Assembly (NCBI GenBank): GCA_965217605.1 | Contig: CBDCJB010000013.1 | Span: 558,001-622,000 of the forward strand | Length of the DNA stretch: 64,000 nucleotides | Source: JAYYZW01 sp965217605 | Lineage (GTDB): Bacteria; Pseudomonadota; Gammaproteobacteria; Ga0077536 | Reading direction: 5' to 3' | Part shown: piece after piece, positions 50,714 to 60,200 of the stretch | Layout of the letters: each line of letters begins with the position of its first letter | Numbering within the stretch: the stretch's first letter is position 1 | The notes under the pieces: generated by a model | Told to the model about the DNA's origin: nothing | What the model saw: only the letters and a program-made list of their open reading frames with translations | Database searches by the model: none | Translations under genes and position numbers: made by a program

Positions 50714-51859
50714 TCAACCGAGGGCCTGGGCGAAATCCGCAATGAGCTCGTTCGCGTCCTCCAAACCCGCCGAGCAGCGGATCAGACCGTCGCTGATGCC
50801 GAGCTGTTCGCGCGCTTCTTTCGGCAGGCCGGCGTGCGAGGTGATCGCGGGACGCGTGACGAGCGTTTCCGGCCCGCCCAGACTGGGCGCGCAGATCGGA
50901 ATATCGAGCGCTGCCATGAAGGCGTCGGCCGCCGCAAGTCCACCCGTGATCTCGAACGTGACCATGGCGCCGAAGCCGTCCAGCAGTTTACCCGCACGCT
51001 CGTGATCGGGATGGGACGCCAATCCCGGGTGGCTGACCCGTTCGATCTTGGGATGGTCCTCGAGAAACCGAGCGATCTTCAACGCCGTCTCGCTCTGATG
51101 GCGGATCCGCAAGGACAGCGTATTCACACCGCGGTTGACCAGAAAGGCGGCGTGCGGATCGAGCGCACTGCCGAGGCTGTGCAAGGTATGCTTGATCTTG
51201 GCGATGGTAGCGGTGCTACCCAGCACGGCGCCCGCAACGACGTCGGAATGGCCGTTGATGTACTTCGTCATGCTGTGCAGCGACACGTCGTAGCCCGCCT
51301 CGGCAGGCCGATAGAACACCGGCGAAGCGAAGGTGTTGTCGATCACGGAGATGAGTTCGTTGTCTTTACAAAACGCGGTTAGCGCGTTGTGATCGGCCAC
51401 CCGCAGCAGCGGATTCGTGATGGTCTCGGCATACACGGCTTTGGTGTTGGCCCGCATCATCTGACGCCAGGTGTCGGGCTGATCGCCCGCGATGAAACTG
51501 TGGGTGATGCCGAGTTCCGACAACATGCCCGTGACGAAATCGTGCGTACCCCCATACAGGCAATCGAGCGCAAGAAAGTGATCGCCGGGCCGCAGTAGGG
51601 TCAGCAGTGTCGCAGAGATCGCCGCCATGCCGCTGCCCGTGACCAGACCGGCCTCGGCGCCTTCGAGCGCAGCGAGTTTGTCGCTCAGCGCTTCCTGGTT
51701 CGGATTGTTGAAATAGCGGATGTAGCGTGCACCGCGCGGATCGTCGCCGGCAAACTCGAACATCGCGGTTTGAAAAACCGGTAGGCGCACGGCGCCATCG
51801 ACGCGCGGTTCGCCGGCGTGAACGAGCTTCGTCGCCAGTGCCTTCGGTGGTTTCTTCAT
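50714..51859 (-). CDS. Trans-sulfuration PLP enzyme (cystathionine gamma-synthase/lyase family)
   Basis: A 381-residue fold-type I PLP enzyme. Schiff-base Lys199 lies in SLHSMTKYINGHSDVVAG, and SGMAAISATL, YGGTHDF and DNTFASPVFYRP are family blocks. Depending on specificity it makes or cleaves cystathionine or degrades methionine. The start at 51859 fits the family's N-terminus; the frame upstream is low-complexity and unrelated. It lies with the flavin monooxygenase, but a shared pathway is not shown. Confidence 0.92.
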   Translation of the reverse strand: MKKPPKALATKLVHAGEPRVDGAVRLPVFQTAMFEFAGDDPRGARYIRYFNNPNQEALSDKLAALEGAEAGLVTGSGMAAISATLLTLLRPGDHFLALDCLYGGTHDFVTGMLSELGITHSFIAGDQPDTWRQMMRANTKAVYAETITNPLLRVADHNALTAFCKDNELISVIDNTFASPVFYRPAEAGYDVSLHSMTKYINGHSDVVAGAVLGSTATIAKIKHTLHSLGSALDPHAAFLVNRGVNTLSLRIRHQSETALKIARFLEDHPKIERVSHPGLASHPDHERAGKLLDGFGAMVTFEITGGLAAADAFMAALDIPICAPSLGGPETLVTRPAITSHAGLPKEAREQLGISDGLIRCSAGLEDANELIADFAQALG

Positions 51860-52028
51860 GGTTCCCGGGTCCTCGTGTCTACGGGCGCGCCGCAGCGTAG
51901 CAGCTTTTTCCGGTAATTTTTCGCTGGCGCCTCTTCCCCTTTTTGGATTCGGGGCTGATTGCCCTTGTGCCCCTGACCCGCCAGCGCGCATAGAACAGGC
52001 GCTGACACGCTAACCGCTGTGTGGCGCG

Positions 52029-53294
52029 TCAGTCGTTCACGTGCGGCGCCGGCAGATCGAGCAACAACGATTTTATTTCCGCTGGCGCACTCAACATTTC
52101 GGCGAGGCGATCGACCGATGCGTCCACCGCAGCTGCCATGCGCTCCGCGCCACCGAAGCGCCGGAGCGTCTCGGGTGGAATGAACTTGATCAACAGCGCA
52201 GACGTGCCGGGTGGCAAGCCTGCGAAATGCACCGTGAAAATCCCATGGTCACGTAACAGCAGCATCGCAAGCGCGGCGGTTGCCTCGTAGGGGACGATCG
52301 GCGCGTCGTGCAAACCTGCGCGTTCCATCGCAAGGCCGAGGACGTCTTCACCTTCGAGTTTGGCGACGATCTCGGTTTCAGTGATCCGCTCGCTGCCGAG
52401 TTTCCGCTTGAGCGCGTCGGCCACGTCCTTGGTACAGCGTACGAGTTCACGGACGCGTGCTGGACGGTATTGCCGCAACGATCGCACGACCGCGGGATAT
52501 AGCATGGGCCGCGCCTCCATCCCCATCTCGAACGCGCGAACGCGGACGCGTGCGACGATGTCACGCCGCCCGGCGAGCAGGCCGAGCCGCGGTCCCCGCG
52601 TGCCGTATTTGTCCAGTCCCGTGCTGGCGATGTCTGCGCCGAAGTCCAAGGATTTCGCCTGGTCGAAGACCGCTGGCCCCACCCGCGCACCGCCGGCGTC
52701 GTCCACGATCACCAGTGCGCCGGCCTCCTTGGCAACGCGCACGACCTTGTCGAGTTCGCGCTGACTCAGGATTTCGTAACTGACGGAGAGCCGCGTCAGC
52801 ATGACCGCCGCGACCGACGCGTGTTCGCCCATCGCGCGCTCGAACGCGGCCAGCCCCGCGGTGTCGTGGAAGCCAGCCCCGGCATCCGCTACCGCACGCG
52901 TCACCGCGGGATGGCTATAACTCGGAGAAACACCGACGACGGTATCACCTGGCTGCAGCGTCACGTGAGCGGCCAGCCACAACGCGGCGGTCTGCCGGTT
53001 GAGCAGCATCATGTCATGGCGGTGCGCGTCGCCACCGACATGATCCAATGCCAGCTCCGATAGCTCGGTAAGATGATGTGCGGGCGCCAAGTCGTCGTCC
53101 ATGAACGGAAGATCCGCGGGTTCGACATCGAGCGAGCGTTCTAGTCCGCTGAGTGCATAAACCTCGGCATCGCCGTCCGCAAAACGGTTGGCCATGTGAT
53201 GCCAAGCGACTTGAAGTTTGACTACGTCGTCGCTCGTGCTGGTGATGAGGTCGCCGCGCCGGTACGGCAAAGCGTGAAAAGTCCGTCCTGTCAT
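52029..53294 (-). CDS. Fold-type I PLP enzyme (SelA/aminotransferase-V-like)
   Basis: About 421 residues. Asp near residue 198 (ALVIVDDAGGARVGPAVFDQ) would contact the PLP ring nitrogen and Lys229 in DIASTGLDKYGTRGPRLGLL would bind PLP. The general shape is like SelA-type and related L-seryl or threonine lyase-like proteins (YPAVVRSLRQYRPARVRELV). No selenium genes are nearby, so SelA function itself is doubtful. Divergent from the Rieske oxygenase gene with 84 bases between starts. Start at 53294 chosen because the longer frame overlaps the promoter region. Confidence 0.7.
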   Translation of the reverse strand: MTGRTFHALPYRRGDLITSTSDDVVKLQVAWHHMANRFADGDAEVYALSGLERSLDVEPADLPFMDDDLAPAHHLTELSELALDHVGGDAHRHDMMLLNRQTAALWLAAHVTLQPGDTVVGVSPSYSHPAVTRAVADAGAGFHDTAGLAAFERAMGEHASVAAVMLTRLSVSYEILSQRELDKVVRVAKEAGALVIVDDAGGARVGPAVFDQAKSLDFGADIASTGLDKYGTRGPRLGLLAGRRDIVARVRVRAFEMGMEARPMLYPAVVRSLRQYRPARVRELVRCTKDVADALKRKLGSERITETEIVAKLEGEDVLGLAMERAGLHDAPIVPYEATAALAMLLLRDHGIFTVHFAGLPPGTSALLIKFIPPETLRRFGGAERMAAAVDASVDRLAEMLSAPAEIKSLLLDLPAPHVND

Positions 53295-53378
53295 CGATCC
53301 GGTTCTCACCTGAGTTTTACCAGATTGTGCCGCGTCTAAGCGGGCGTTACGACATATAATTGGGGTGCCCAATATCCC

Positions 53379-54575
53379 ATGACGACACTGACTGACATTC
53401 TAACGCCGGGCGAAATCGCTTCGATGCTGCGGCCGCTGCATGAAGCATCCGCGCCACCGCCCGCTTATTACACCTCACCCGAGTTGTACGCCCTCGAGAT
53501 GGAACACATCTTTCTAAAGGAGTGGTTGTGGGTAGGACACGCGGAGGACGTAAGGCATCCCGGTGACTACTTTACGTTCACCTACGCGAGCGAGCCCATA
53601 TTGGTGACCCGCGATCACGTTGGCGAATTACACGCGTTCTCTAACGTCTGCACCCACCGTGGCGCCATCGTCGCAAGTGGGGCAGGCAACAAAAAACTCT
53701 TCACCTGTCCCTACCATACGTGGAGTTTCGGCTCAGACGGTGCGCTGCGGTCCGCGCCCTGTATGGATGAGGTTAAGGACTTCGACCGTGTGCAACACAG
53801 CCTGCATCCGCTCAGGGTCGAAGACTGGCACGGCAATATCATGGTGAATTTCGACCTCGACAGTCAGCCGCTGGCCCAATCCGTGGGGAAGCTGGAAGCG
53901 TATTTTCACAACTACGACATGGGCAGCCTCGTGTGCACGTCGCGCCAGGTTCACGACATTCCATGCAATTGGAAGATGCTCGTCGAGAACAACATGGAGG
54001 GCTATCATTTTCTCGGTACACACGCGGCACCGGGTGAATATAACCAGCTCGAGAACTGGGGGATGATCGACGGGGAGCCCGCTAACACGTTCAATATTCT
54101 CGTGGCGAGGTTCGACGAAGCACTCACCATGAACGTGCCCGGTAGCGGCGAGGAAGCGGTAACCTATATCGACGGGCTCACTGAAGAGCAACTTAAATGC
54201 ACGTATTTCCCGACGCTTTATCCGACCAGTTTCTGGGCACTCCAGCCGGATAACGTGTTATGCGCGCATTTCGTGCCGAATGGCGTATCGAACGCCAAGT
54301 GGATCATCGATTATTGTTTCCCAGAAGCCACGATCGCGCGTCCGGATTTCGAAGCGATCGAAAAAGCCGCTGTCGAAGGCGCCGAGAGTTTTGTCCGCCA
54401 GGATCACGATGTCCTCGAAAAGACTTTCCGTGGCTATCAATCGCGCGTGTTTCGTCCCGGCCGGCTGTCGCTGCACGAGCGCAATATCCACCGTTTCTAC
54501 CAATGGGTGCTCGCGCGCATTCCGGGCGGTGAATCGATGACGACCGATCAAAGAACACCGGCCGCGGCGCGTTAG
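53379..54575 (+). CDS. Rieske-type ring-hydroxylating oxygenase, alpha subunit
   Basis: A 398-residue oxygenase. The Rieske 2Fe-2S cluster ligands are Cys91-His93 (NVCTHRGAIV) and Cys110-His113 (TCPYHTWSFG). The mononuclear iron site is in NWKMLVENNMEGYHFLGTHA with His210 and His215 and a later acid. Such enzymes dioxygenate or demethylate aromatics, quaternary amines and carnitine-like compounds. No reductase or beta subunit is adjacent. Divergent from the PLP gene. Confidence 0.92.
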   Translation: MTTLTDILTPGEIASMLRPLHEASAPPPAYYTSPELYALEMEHIFLKEWLWVGHAEDVRHPGDYFTFTYASEPILVTRDHVGELHAFSNVCTHRGAIVASGAGNKKLFTCPYHTWSFGSDGALRSAPCMDEVKDFDRVQHSLHPLRVEDWHGNIMVNFDLDSQPLAQSVGKLEAYFHNYDMGSLVCTSRQVHDIPCNWKMLVENNMEGYHFLGTHAAPGEYNQLENWGMIDGEPANTFNILVARFDEALTMNVPGSGEEAVTYIDGLTEEQLKCTYFPTLYPTSFWALQPDNVLCAHFVPNGVSNAKWIIDYCFPEATIARPDFEAIEKAAVEGAESFVRQDHDVLEKTFRGYQSRVFRPGRLSLHERNIHRFYQWVLARIPGGESMTTDQRTPAAAR

Positions 54576-54587
54576 TTGGGCCCCGTT

Positions 54588-55105
54588 TCAGCGGGCTGGA
54601 GACGGCGCCTCCGCAAGTGAAAAACTCGTGATTGGATCGCTGAAGCCTTTCAACATGAGGGGTTGTTGCGCCAGCAGCGTGGTTCCCGTTGAATCAAGCC
54701 GGACTAATTCGGCGGTGGCGTCGTCGACGAGTATGTCTCCGGCGCCTGCTTGTTCACATAAGCGCGCCGCCAGATTGACCGTCTGGCCGACCGCGGCATA
54801 TTCAAGGCGCCCTTCACCGCCGATGATGCCGACCGTCACCGGGCCACTCGCTACGCTGACGCCAATGCCCAGCGGGTGAGCTTCACTTGACCAGCGCGAG
54901 ATGACGGCAGCGACCTCGGTCCGGATATGCTCGGCGAGCCTTATGGCGCGCTCGGCATGGTTATCCATCGGCACCGGCGCGCCGATCAAGATCAAGACGC
55001 CGTCACCCGCGTAATCTTTGATCGTGCCTTCAACGGCCAGCACACCGGCGCCGACCGCATCGTAGTATTCACTCAGTAATTGCAGCACGTCCTGTGATTC
55101 GCTAG
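54588..55105 (-). pseudogene. Adenylate cyclase, 3' part (split by IS1380)
   Basis: The frame from the IS edge reads SESQDVLQLLSEYYDAVGAG and continues through GTIKDYAGDGVLILIGAPVP to VGQTVNLAARLCEQ and the stop at 54588. These are the metal-binding Asp and transition-state residues of a class III cyclase domain. The upstream part, with membrane helices and CCDLRGFTAFASA, is at 56722-57541. Removing the IS and one CTAG joins FASA and SESQ in frame. The gene product is lost unless the IS leaves cleanly. Confidence 0.88.
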
Positions 55106-56717
55106 CCCGGATATTGCATGAGCAGTGAGATTGGGCGTGGAGTTGGTCGATCATGGGTCGGAATTCGTTGGTGGTGGCACGAAGCGGCGCTTGAGCGCGA
55201 CGTTTCAGCGCGCCACCGGTGGATTTATCGCCGATTGCGATGCACGAGTCGTTTCGGAGGCGAGCGACACCCCGACTCACAAGGAATCGAACACGAGGCG
55301 ACTGGCGTTGGGACGACTATCCCGGTTTGAGGCGAGCGGCCACCAGGCAGAACAGTTCTCGATTGGGGTAAGCACTGGAGAGCAACAGTCGGATGCGCCT
55401 GGTATTGCGCAAGACGATGGCGCCGATGCGTAATAGTTTCAGGCGCAGCGTGCCGCATTGCGCGCGAGCCAGTGCCGTTCCGTGTAGTGCCACCCGGCGG
55501 ATCGTCTCCAACAGCGTGTAAGCCAAGCTTGAGAGCAACAGCCGGAACTGATTGGCCCACCAGGTGTGGCAACTGGTGCGATCGGCAAACAGGCCCAACT
55601 GCTGCTCCTTGATCCGGTTCTCCATCTCGCCGCGGGCGCAGTAGATGCGGTCGTAGATGCGTTGGGCATTGCCGGTGAGGTTGGTCACCACGAAGCGGGG
55701 ATTGCTGCCGCGGGCGCTGTGCTCGGCCTTGACGATCACCCGTCGCGGGGTATCCCAAGTCTGTGCGGCGTAACGGACCTCGCTGAACAGGCGCTGCTTC
55801 TCACCCATCATCCAATACCGCCACTGAGCCAACGTGCGCAACGCTAACGATTGATCGTGCAAACGCGGGTTTTTCGCGATACCAATGACGTAATCCACGC
55901 CGTGGCGATCGAACCAGCGCAGCATCCGCCAGCGGCAAAAGCCGGAATCGGCGCGCACCAGGATCTCGACCTTCGGCCACGCCTGGCGCAACCGTTTGAT
56001 CAACAGCGCCAAGATCGCCCAACTGTGTTTTGCGCCGTCGATCTTGCTCGAACGCAGATAACTGACCCACAGTTGATCGCCACAGAACACGTACAAGGGC
56101 AGAAAGCAGTAGTGGTCGTAGTAGCCGTGGAAGAAGCGGCCCTCTTGATCACCATGCACCCGATCGTCGGTGGCATCCACATCGAGTATCAGTCGTCGGG
56201 GCGCTTGTTTGTAAGAGGCGATAAAGTTATCAATGAGTACCTTGTGCAGGGCCACCGCGGTGTTGCGGTTCGCGCGGTTCTCCAGTCGGCACAACGTCGA
56301 CGGGCTCGCCAGCGACTCATCCCGGGAAAGCGCCGTCTGCAGAGCCAAGTCCGCGCGCAATGCCTCGTGGTCGTTGAGGTCCTCATAGCCCAGGGAAATG
56401 CCATAGACCCGCTGTCGGACCAGCGACTCCAGATCGTGGGTGCAGCTCTTTGTCCGGCGAGAATCCCCAATGGCCCGTGCCGCGGCCTTGATCAACCCGG
56501 TCCGTTCATCGGCCAAGCGCAGCAACTGCACCCCACCGTTGGACGTGATGTCACCGCCGTTGAATGAGACGTCGATCTTGCGGCGAGAAAAGCGTGGAAA
56601 TTGCAGCGCAGTCTGGGTACATTCTGTCACGGGCGAGTCCTTTCCGTTTTCAGCCTAACTAACTGAATTATAACGGATTAGAAAGGGCTTGCCCTCTTTT
56701 TTTATGAAATATCCGGG
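55106..56717 (-). mobile_element. IS1380-family insertion sequence, copy 2
   Basis: A 1612-bp element with the same ends (CCCGGATATT and AATATCCGGG) and an exact CTAG duplication (55102-55105, 56718-56721) as copy 1. It interrupts an adenylate cyclase gene. Confidence 0.93.
55317..56630 (-). CDS. IS1380-family transposase, copy 2
   Basis: A 437-residue transposase that keeps the family's conserved core (DVDATDDRVHGDQEG and RFFHGYYDHYCFLPLYVFCG), where copy 1 has substitutions. It is therefore the better candidate for an active enzyme and is probably closer to the ancestral sequence. The two genes differ at about 30 positions, nearly all A:T versus C:G transversions. Confidence 0.93.
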   Translation of the reverse strand: MTECTQTALQFPRFSRRKIDVSFNGGDITSNGGVQLLRLADERTGLIKAAARAIGDSRRTKSCTHDLESLVRQRVYGISLGYEDLNDHEALRADLALQTALSRDESLASPSTLCRLENRANRNTAVALHKVLIDNFIASYKQAPRRLILDVDATDDRVHGDQEGRFFHGYYDHYCFLPLYVFCGDQLWVSYLRSSKIDGAKHSWAILALLIKRLRQAWPKVEILVRADSGFCRWRMLRWFDRHGVDYVIGIAKNPRLHDQSLALRTLAQWRYWMMGEKQRLFSEVRYAAQTWDTPRRVIVKAEHSARGSNPRFVVTNLTGNAQRIYDRIYCARGEMENRIKEQQLGLFADRTSCHTWWANQFRLLLSSLAYTLLETIRRVALHGTALARAQCGTLRLKLLRIGAIVLRNTRRIRLLLSSAYPNRELFCLVAARLKPG

Positions 56718-56721
56718 CTAG

Positions 56722-57541
56722 CCGATGCGAAGGCGGTAAAACCGCGCAGATCGCAACATACGATCGAGATCGGGTAGCAATCTTCCTGCATTGCTACGCG
56801 CAAACCGTCGCGATTGACCATCGATGCGACTTGCGGAGATAGAAACCGGCTCAGAAACAAGCCGCGCCGGCCGTGCAGTTGCGCATGGCGCAGCGCGCCC
56901 GCGAGTAAAACGATCAAACCCAGGGTTGTCGTCGTCGGCGTCAACGCAAGCGGTATGACGAGCCCGGATGCGATCAATGGACAAGCGAGTAATACGGCGA
57001 TAAGGCGGACGCGTTCGGCCGCATCCGGCCGGCGGTTCAAACAGAGCACCATCGAGTTTGCCCAGAGCGCCATGGCCGCACCCACAGGTACCGCGAACAT
57101 CCATTTGCACTGCGTCGACCATTCCATGCGCCCCTGCAGCCCAGGTAAAAACTCGCCCGCCCATACTTGCGGATATACGATGGCGGCGATGGCGTAAAAG
57201 ACGATTAGCGCTTGCGCTATACGCACGAAACTATCGCCAACCCAGGTTTGAAGGGTCCCCGCCGGGATCGTGGCGCGCACCCGGCTCGTCCATTCAAACG
57301 CCGCGATGAATCCGAGGGCGCCCGGCACGACCAACAGGCCGGTCCAGTCAGGCAACGGGCCGGCCGCGATCAACTCCAACGTCCAAATGCGGGCGAATAT
57401 GGAAGCGCCGGTCATGGCGAGCGCAAACGCCAGCGCCTTGGTCGTCGAGGATTCCGAATCGGCATGCAGGAACGCCCAAGCCATGCCGAGCGCCATCAGG
57501 CCGGTTAGAAAATGGTCGCCTGAAAGGAACATTGAAGACAC
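56722..57541 (-). pseudogene. Adenylate cyclase, 5' part with membrane helices
   Basis: Starts MSSMFLSGDHFLTGLMALGM and has about seven hydrophobic helices over 220 residues, a linker (SRFLSPQVASMVNRDGLRVA) and the beginning of a class III cyclase domain (YPISIVCCDLRGFTAFASA, first metal-binding Asp). Here IS1380 copy 2 interrupts it. The intact gene would have encoded a membrane receptor-cyclase of about 445 residues. Confidence 0.88.
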
Positions 57542-57577
57542 GGCCGGAGGCCTCCGCGGGTTAAGGGGTGAGTGCCC

Positions 57578-57982
57578 TTATTCTATTGCGATCAAGCGGA
57601 TTGGCACGCCCTGGTCTCTACCGAACAACATGCCGATGTAATCATCCGCCCAACCGTACTTGTCGTTCATCAATCGATAGATCGTGTCTTTCGCATCGAG
57701 GGTTGGTTCGGCGACTGCATCAATCGATGCGTCGCCACGCAATATGCTGATCTCGGGCTTTGCGAGCAGCCGCTGATACCAGCCGGATTCCGCAGAACCC
57801 GAGCGCAACCAGGCGGTTCCATCATGATCCACGACCCATAATCTGGTTTCCTTATCCGCACCCGACACATCCTGGGTCGTGACCACAACGACTTCACCGC
57901 TTTCCGAGGCGATGATCTGAAGCATGATTCCCGTGACGAGCAGCGCAGTGGTAAGCCCGACCACCTTGAGCAACGCCTTCAT
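57578..57982 (-). CDS. Exported flavin-split-barrel-like protein
   Basis: A 134-residue protein with a Sec-type N-terminus (KALLKVVGLTTALLVTGIML). The rest resembles split-barrel nitroreductase/pyridoxamine-oxidase-like domains: ETRLWVVDHDGTAWLRSGSA, then GWYQRLLAKPEISI and YGWADDYIGMLFGRD. GGAGGTGCGT before the ATG. A cofactor (F420, FMN or heme) may be bound; no diagnostic residue. Probably membrane-anchored, facing the periplasm. Confidence 0.7.
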   Translation of the reverse strand: MKALLKVVGLTTALLVTGIMLQIIASESGEVVVVTTQDVSGADKETRLWVVDHDGTAWLRSGSAESGWYQRLLAKPEISILRGDASIDAVAEPTLDAKDTIYRLMNDKYGWADDYIGMLFGRDQGVPIRLIAIE

Positions 57983-58020
57983 ACGCACCTCCAATTCATT
58001 TTATATTTGTACCGTAGGCG

Positions 58021-58108
58021 CGTAGCCTGGATAGGGCGCAGCGGAATCCGGAAATGGGCGTCGATCGGATCGAATTCCCGGATTCCGCTATGCTCCATCC
58101 AGGCTACG
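58021..58108. repeat. Imperfect REP-like palindrome
   Basis: 31-base arms (58021-58051 and 58078-58108) with a few mismatches around a 26-base centre, the same sequence family as 23437-23508. It sits in the shared upstream region of the two divergent genes. Confidence 0.8.
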
Positions 58109-58127
58109 TTTCGTAGAGGTAACGCAA

Positions 58128-59357
58128 ATGTCCACGCTCTCGCGCCGTGGCCAACGCCTGGTCGAATCGCCCCCAATGCCCGCCTACATTGCAGAGCACT
58201 TTGCGCGTGCCGGTCAACCGTGGGATCGCGAATCGCGTCCCGACGGCTATATCGGCTTGTGCATTGCCGAGAACAAATTGCACAACGACGACTTGATCGC
58301 ACGCTTAGATCGCTATCAAGTGCCGGCGCGCGTGCTCGGGTACGACACGATGACCGGGAACCTCGAATTTCGCCAACGGCTCGCGGCGTTCATGGGTCGC
58401 AGCTTTCTCCGGCGCACCTTCGACGCGGGACAAATCGTCGTGCTCGCGGGCGCGGGCTCGGTGCTCGAGATGCTCTTTTACGCACTCTGTGGTCCGGGCG
58501 ACGGCGTCTTGATCCCGACGCCGAGCTACGCGGGATTCTGGGCGGATCTCGAAACACGCGACGAGCTCGAGATCGTGACCGCCGACTGTTCGAGCGAAGA
58601 CGGCTTTCGACTCACGCCGGCCCGCTTGGACGCGGCGGTCGAGGCGGCAGACTGCCCCATCAAGGCGCTGCTCTTTACGACCCCAAACAATCCCCTCGGG
58701 CGGGTTTACACGCGCGAAGAAGTGCTCGAGGTCGTCGCTTGGGCCGAGGCGCGCAACATCCAGTTGATCGTGGATGAGATCTACGCCCTATCGGTTTTCG
58801 GCGAACGTGAGTTCGCCAGCGTCGCCGCGCTTCGCCCGCAACTGGGCGACAGCGTCCACATCGTTTGGGCCTTCTCCAAGGATTTCGGTGCGAGCGGTTT
58901 GCGTTGTGGCGTGCTGATCAGTGAAAACGAAGCGGCGCTTGACGCCGTGGGGTCGCTGGCCTATTGGTCGGCCTGTTCGGGCCACACGCAGCACCTGTTA
59001 TCCGACCTGGTCGCCGACGAGGCGGTCGTCGACGCACACATCGCCGGCATGCGCGCCAAGCTCGGACAAGCTTACCGGCAATTGACCGCGGCGCTCGATG
59101 CGCACGGGATTAACTACATTCCAGCGGAGGCCGCCTTCTTCTTGATCTGCGATCTGCGTCCGTACCTCGAGGCGCCCACCTGGGAAGCGGAGCGTGGACT
59201 GTGGCGACGGATCCTCGACGAGGCCAACGTCAATCTGACGCCCGGCGAGGCATGCCGTATCAACGAGCCGGGCTTTTTCCGTCTCTGCTACGCCGCGCAA
59301 TCCGAGGCCGCAGCACGCGAGGCTGTCGCCCGGCTCGGGCGGTCACTGGCCAGCTGA
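58128..59357 (+). CDS. ACC-synthase-like class I/II aminotransferase
   Basis: A 409-residue fold-type I PLP enzyme. YIGLCIAENKLHNDDL and VLGYDTMTGNLEFRQRLAAF resemble the family's IGLAENQL and YG..G...LR blocks, LFTTPNNPLGRVYTREEV gives the PLP-ring Asn, and the Schiff-base Lys near residue 250 is in WAFSKDFGASGLRCG. This pattern is closer to 1-aminocyclopropane-1-carboxylate synthases and their aminotransferase relatives than to standard aspartate aminotransferases. Whether it makes ACC is unknown. Confidence 0.8.
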   Translation: MSTLSRRGQRLVESPPMPAYIAEHFARAGQPWDRESRPDGYIGLCIAENKLHNDDLIARLDRYQVPARVLGYDTMTGNLEFRQRLAAFMGRSFLRRTFDAGQIVVLAGAGSVLEMLFYALCGPGDGVLIPTPSYAGFWADLETRDELEIVTADCSSEDGFRLTPARLDAAVEAADCPIKALLFTTPNNPLGRVYTREEVLEVVAWAEARNIQLIVDEIYALSVFGEREFASVAALRPQLGDSVHIVWAFSKDFGASGLRCGVLISENEAALDAVGSLAYWSACSGHTQHLLSDLVADEAVVDAHIAGMRAKLGQAYRQLTAALDAHGINYIPAEAAFFLICDLRPYLEAPTWEAERGLWRRILDEANVNLTPGEACRINEPGFFRLCYAAQSEAAAREAVARLGRSLAS

Positions 59358-59415
59358 CGACGACGCTGGCGCGATAATATGGAATAACCGTGTGGTGCAT
59401 TGAAGGAGGTAGGTC

Positions 59416-60177
59416 ATGGACTTAGCGACGGTGGAGTACGAAAAGCGGGAGGCCATCGCTTACGTCACACTCAATCGGCCGGATAAGCTCAATGCGATGA
59501 ATACGGCGATGCACGAAGAGCTCGCGCGGGTGTGGGCGGATTTTCGAGACGATCCCGCCCTGCGGGTCGCCATTCTCGCCGGCAAGGGTCGATGCTTCAG
59601 CGCGGGCGCGGACCTCTCGGGGGGCGCACCCACGACGCATTACCGCTATAGCGGCGATTTCCCGGACATTACCCGTACTCAAGGCGTGTATAAACCCATC
59701 GTTGCCGCGCTGCACAGCCACGTCGTCGGCTTCGGCATGTGGATCGCGTTGGACGCCGATATCCGCATCGCAACGAACGACACGTCCTTCTGGCTTCCCG
59801 AGCCGCAATGGGGGATCGCGACGATTCCGTCCGGTTGGTTTCCCAAGGCCATGCCGTGGGCGATCGCCGCGGAGCTCCTCTTGCTCGCCGAGCGGGTCGA
59901 CGCGCAGCGCGCTTACGAGGTGGGACTCATCAACAAGATCGTGCCGCACGAACAGCTGCTCGCGGAAGCGGAAAAAGTCGCGAGGCGTGTCTGCGAGCTC
60001 AGCCCAATGGCGGTACAAGGCATGAAGGAGGCCATGGTCCGCGCGAGCAACCTGGATTACACGGCCGTCGATCAAATCACCGATGTCGTGCAGGCCCGGG
60101 TCATGAATTCCGAGGACCGCAAGGAAGGCGGGCGGGCTTTCGTCGAAAAGCGCGCGGCGAATTGGCCAACGACTTAG
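59416..60177 (+). CDS. Enoyl-CoA hydratase/isomerase (crotonase family)
   Basis: A 253-residue crotonase. CFSAGADLSGGAP and LHSHVVGFGMWIALDADIRI are the oxyanion segments, and LPEPQWGIATIPSGW follows the usual position of the second catalytic residue. Strong ribosome-binding site (GGAGG) before the ATG. Probably acts in side-chain breakdown; the exact reaction is open. Followed after 23 bases by a small membrane protein. Confidence 0.88.
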   Translation: MDLATVEYEKREAIAYVTLNRPDKLNAMNTAMHEELARVWADFRDDPALRVAILAGKGRCFSAGADLSGGAPTTHYRYSGDFPDITRTQGVYKPIVAALHSHVVGFGMWIALDADIRIATNDTSFWLPEPQWGIATIPSGWFPKAMPWAIAAELLLLAERVDAQRAYEVGLINKIVPHEQLLAEAEKVARRVCELSPMAVQGMKEAMVRASNLDYTAVDQITDVVQARVMNSEDRKEGGRAFVEKRAANWPTT

Positions 60178-60200
60178 TCGATACTTAAAGGTTGCGAACG

